Assembly (NCBI GenBank): GCA_039105265.1
Contig: JAPFFF010000009.1
Coordinates: forward strand, 2,232,001 to 2,296,000
Length of the DNA: 64,000 nucleotides
Source: Tritrichomonas musculus
Lineage: Eukaryota; Parabasalia; Tritrichomonadida; Tritrichomonadidae
Direction: 5' to 3'
Shown here: piece by piece, positions 61,511 through 64,000 of the stretch
Layout: each line of letters starts with the position of its first letter
Numbering within the stretch: the stretch's first letter is position 1
Position numbers and translations under genes: made by a program
Notes under the pieces: model-generated
Told to the model about the DNA's origin: nothing
What the model saw: only the letters and a program-made list of their open reading frames with translations
Databases searched by the model: none

Positions 61511-62017
61511 TTATTTAGATTGAACATAATAATCATTTTTGAAACAAAGAATTGATATCAAATTAAATATTTCAATAAGTGAAGGAAGTAAAATGCCAAA
61601 TGCAACTGCACATATCATAAAGTTAAATGATGCCCTTTGAGTAATTAAATGTGTGCAAAGAACAACTGCAATAAAGTGCAAACCACCAATTACAAAATTA
61701 GTTGATGGTTTGTTTGTCAAAAAACCAAGTATCATGCAAACAAAAAGGAAAACAAGAAAAACGTCACCTGTAATACACCATGTAAAGATTTGATCGTTGT
61801 ATTTATCAAAATCAGGAAAATATTCAATGTTTTTTTTAGCTTTTTCTATCAATAAAGAAGGAAGACTTGGCGATGAAATGTTTGCGTATCTTATTCTATT
61901 GAAAATATATTTTCCAACAATCATTTTTCTGTCGTAAAAAATCATGTTTAACGCTAAATAAAGAGAAAAAAATGAAAGCGCTCTAAAAGGAAATACAAGT
62001 TTTGAATATACTGCCAT
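61511..62017 (-). CDS. TMEM107-like ciliary transition-zone protein
   Basis: 168 residues, ATG 62017. Four membrane helices: ~12-28 (SFFSLYLALNMIF), ~83-100 (FTWCITGDVFLVFLFVCMIL), ~108-124 (FVIGGLHFIAVVLCTHLI) and ~131-155. Order and spacing agree with TMEM107: a soluble loop with DKYNDQ before TM2 (TMEM107 has EYDKQDIQ), GGLHFIAVVLCTHLITQ before TM4 (TMEM107 IGAHCSASVALSFFIFE) and the LPSLIEIFNL end (TMEM107 LPAVTEMALFV). TMEM107 anchors MKS-complex proteins at the transition zone. The tail is short and charged. It is convergent with the cullin and divergent from the Tubby-like gene. Confidence 0.7.
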   Translation of the reverse strand: MAVYSKLVFPFRALSFFSLYLALNMIFYDRKMIVGKYIFNRIRYANISSPSLPSLLIEKAKKNIEYFPDFDKYNDQIFTWCITGDVFLVFLFVCMILGFLTNKPSTNFVIGGLHFIAVVLCTHLITQRASFNFMICAVAFGILLPSLIEIFNLISILCFKNDYYVQSK

Positions 62018-62278
62018 GAATAATTTGATAAAATCTTATTCAAACGTATGCGAAACGTTGAAGCCGTTTATTTTTGTCGACTCATAAATATTTACTTTAA
62101 ATATTAATTTATTTTTGATTTTTATTAAAAAATCAAATTAAATGATAAAACTAGATATAATTGGATAAAAAGAAAACCAAAATCTCTCTCTTCATATTTT
62201 AACGTCAAATTATTTCACCTTATATTTCTTCGTTATTATACATCAATCAGAGAATAGAGGACGTTTAAAAACAAAACA
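62018..62278. promoter_or_regulatory. bidirectional promoter, TMEM107-like / Tubby-like pair
   Basis: 261 bp between divergent start codons of two probable ciliary genes. ACGTTT-type words occur near both starts: the TMEM107 side reads CAACGTTTCGC and TACGTTTGAATAAG, the Tubby side GGACGTTTAAAAAC about 20 bp before ATG. Shared control is plausible. Confidence 0.4.
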
Positions 62279-63487
62279 ATGTCGAAATCAATAGAGTGTG
62301 AACCATTTCTTGATGATTACATGGCAGCTTTTCATAGCATTTTTATACCTCTCGATAAATCTTTGAGTACTTCAGAAATTAAACCTCTCCATCTTTCACT
62401 CCCTCGAAATCGGCAAGGCGTGCGAAATTCAAACGCATCAAACGCAGGTGCACAAAGCCCAACAGCACCACGAATTAGCAATCCTACTAATAACGAAGTA
62501 AATGATGAAGGAAATAATAAAAATACTAGCGAAAAGAAAAGCTCAACACGATTCTTATCAAATCACTATTTAGAATCTTCAAAAAGTGGAAAAAATTCAC
62601 GCCAAAGCACAAAAGATCCCTCTTCTTCTTACAAAGGAATCAATGAAATTGCACAGAAAACTTTACCAAAGAATCAACCTAATGCAAATGAAAACGATGC
62701 ATCTGATGTACAAGCACCGAATCAAGAAATTCCTTCGCGGCCTCCACGACAAAAACAACTCATGGCTACAACACAAAATGATAGAGAAGTCATTGAAATG
62801 TTAATGCGAAATGACGATTATTGGTTTTCACCGCTTTCTCTATCAGGAAGCATTCGCTTGATTTTTATTGTGTCATTTGTATCTTCAAAATACAGTTTTG
62901 ATTTATTTATTGATGGCGATGAAAGTCCTTTGATGCAAGCTGAAATGCTTGGTCAGTCAAGAGCAGATGGAATTAAAATCATGATTAAAGGACAACAGAT
63001 TGGTGAAACACATTATACACCAGGAAACTCTTCTTTATTTGCAGGAGTTTCAGCATCTAGTGAACAACAAGATGAAGCATGCGCTGCAATTTACAATCCA
63101 TCTTTTTCATCAGCATCACAACCTCGGATTTTCGATTTCTTAGTTCCAGCTTTAAAAAAAATTAACGGCAAAAGCAGAATGCTACCAATTCCATTAGACG
63201 AATCATCAGGACTTGTGGCCAGATTGAGTCAAATGTCTAAAGAAGCGATTCGGTTGAAAACAAGAATTCCATCTATGCAAGGAAATTCATTTGATATGAC
63301 TTTTGACGGCAAATTTCAACAGGCGTCATTATCAAACTTTATTTTATATCATGATTCCAATACAAGAAAAGATATATGCTCACTTGGAATGATATCTTCA
63401 AGTGGACATTATCTCCTTGAAATCGGCTATCCTCTTTCTCCTATTCAAGGATTTTTAGCAGCTGTTTCAGCTTCTGCTCCACTTTGA
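62279..63487 (+). CDS. Tubby-like protein (TULP)
   Basis: 402 residues, ATG 62279. Residues ~1-175 are Ser/Asn/Lys-rich and disordered. Residues ~180-402 are a divergent Tubby C-terminal barrel: RLIFIVSFVSSKYSFDLFI, then RMLPIPLDESSGLVARLSQ, and the signature end SFDMTFDGKFQQASLSNFIL followed by CSLGMISSSGHYLLEIGYPL and SPIQGFLAAVSASAPL (Tubby: GRVTQASVKNFQIV, DYNYPLCALQAFAIALSS). Tubby domains bind PI(4,5)P2 and carry membrane cargo into cilia with IFT-A. The core is about 30 residues shorter than in animals. The pairing with a TMEM107-like gene supports a flagellar role. Confidence 0.72.
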   Translation: MSKSIECEPFLDDYMAAFHSIFIPLDKSLSTSEIKPLHLSLPRNRQGVRNSNASNAGAQSPTAPRISNPTNNEVNDEGNNKNTSEKKSSTRFLSNHYLESSKSGKNSRQSTKDPSSSYKGINEIAQKTLPKNQPNANENDASDVQAPNQEIPSRPPRQKQLMATTQNDREVIEMLMRNDDYWFSPLSLSGSIRLIFIVSFVSSKYSFDLFIDGDESPLMQAEMLGQSRADGIKIMIKGQQIGETHYTPGNSSLFAGVSASSEQQDEACAAIYNPSFSSASQPRIFDFLVPALKKINGKSRMLPIPLDESSGLVARLSQMSKEAIRLKTRIPSMQGNSFDMTFDGKFQQASLSNFILYHDSNTRKDICSLGMISSSGHYLLEIGYPLSPIQGFLAAVSASAPL

Positions 63488-63618
63488 TCAAATATATTGT
63501 TTTGTCAACCTTATTTTTGAAAAAAATAAGAAATCATCTTGAAATAAAGTGTTTATAAAATTTATTCATCTTGTTTCTAAAGAAGAAATATATTACCATT
63601 GTGCTACAATTTTTATCG
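63488..63618. other. short spacer after the Tubby-like gene
   Basis: 131 bp of AT-rich sequence between the Tubby-like stop and the last frame. AAATAAAG near 63541 could serve 3' end formation. Nothing else seen. Confidence 0.4.
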
Positions 63619-63903
63619 ATGTACCATTTTCATATAAACAATAATTCGAAAAAGCAAATCATAAATGATTTTCATTCATATATTATTAATCAAATACTTT
63701 TTACATATTATAATGAAAATTTTATGGAATTTTACTCTTATCTAGAAAATATACCAATTTTTTCATCATTAATATTACGATATGAATTAAAAAATATTGA
63801 TTTTCATGTAAATGATATATTCAATGATTTTAATTTATGCTTAAACTGCAGCTTGAACTATCAAAAAACAATTAGTGTTTTCATTCCATTAAAAGTGAAA
63901 TAA
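63619..63903 (+). CDS. short hypothetical protein at window end
   Basis: 94 residues from ATG 63619 (MYHFHINNNSKKQIINDFHS); the frame is open 16 codons earlier without an ATG. Aromatic and Asn-rich with ILFTYYNENFMEFYSYLENI. No domain or membrane segment recognised. May be a real short gene or a fragment of a larger decayed one. An A-run follows at about 63920. Confidence 0.3.
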   Translation: MYHFHINNNSKKQIINDFHSYIINQILFTYYNENFMEFYSYLENIPIFSSLILRYELKNIDFHVNDIFNDFNLCLNCSLNYQKTISVFIPLKVK

Positions 63904-64000
63904 AAAAAAATTCAGAATAAAAAAAAAAAAAAAAAAAACTAAACGTAATATAAATTCAATTGAAATAAAATTTTATTTCAAAAGATTGAAAATCTTCATT

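Overview
The window looks like nuclear DNA of a parabasalid flagellate, most likely a Tritrichomonas-type trichomonad. The evidence is very AT-rich DNA, compact genes that almost all read through without introns, short gaps between divergent gene pairs, an A-type flavoprotein with a hydrogenosomal-type leader, a BTB plus F5/8C (discoidin) protein, PH-LRR, armadillo and Sel1 proteins of kinds that are common in trichomonads, and large spacers packed with DNA transposons. The genus is an inference from gene content, not from a marker gene.

Layout. 1-4.3 kb: three minus-strand genes (NT-C2 protein cut by the window edge, an armadillo-like helical protein, the flavodiiron protein). 4.3-9.7 kb: a gene-poor stretch with fossil open frames of a possible virus-like element and dispersed repeats. 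9.7-22.4 kb: a dense block with a class 3 lipase, a coiled-coil protein, a 1676-residue PH-LRR protein with Gln/Pro-rich and coiled-coil tail, a maspardin-like alpha/beta-hydrolase, two unknown proteins and ribosomal protein eL27. 22.4-32.2 kb: a possible small RNA, a broken tetraspanin, a BTB-F5/8C protein, a GOST-type (TMEM181/Wntless-like) membrane protein, an Smr-domain protein and a Sel1 protein. 32.3-45.1 kb: a transposon graveyard with a broken Merlin transposase, a solo hAT end, a four-deep nest (MULE-like > hAT > TTAA element > TTAA element) and a 3.7 kb TTAA element that holds three further elements. 45.2-51 kb: glycosyltransferase-like protein, ribosomal protein uL1, RSPH14-like armadillo protein and a SMARCAL1-like helicase. 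51.8-54 kb: a 673 bp inverted-repeat element and a 1.3 kb foldback element around a 20 bp minisatellite. 54.6-64 kb: a Rab GTPase followed by a TBC protein, a TPR-armadillo protein, a divergent cullin, TMEM107-like and Tubby-like proteins in a divergent pair, and a short final ORF.

How the genes fit together. Three products point to the flagellum: RSPH14-like (radial spoke), TMEM107-like (transition zone) and Tubby-like (cargo delivery to cilia), the last two sharing one 261 bp divergent promoter. The Rab and the TBC protein lie 85 bp apart on one strand and may act on the same membrane step. Ribosomal proteins eL27 and uL1, the flavodiiron protein, the cullin and the SNF2 helicase are housekeeping genes. 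Several genes look altered at key positions: the maspardin-like protein lacks the nucleophile serine, the TBC protein lacks both catalytic fingers, and the tetraspanin has an in-frame TGA and no ATG.

No CRISPR array, tRNA gene or full rRNA gene was seen. No wholly new multi-gene system could be demonstrated; the strongest structural observations are the nested transposons with a target-site duplication at every level, and the foldback-minisatellite element.
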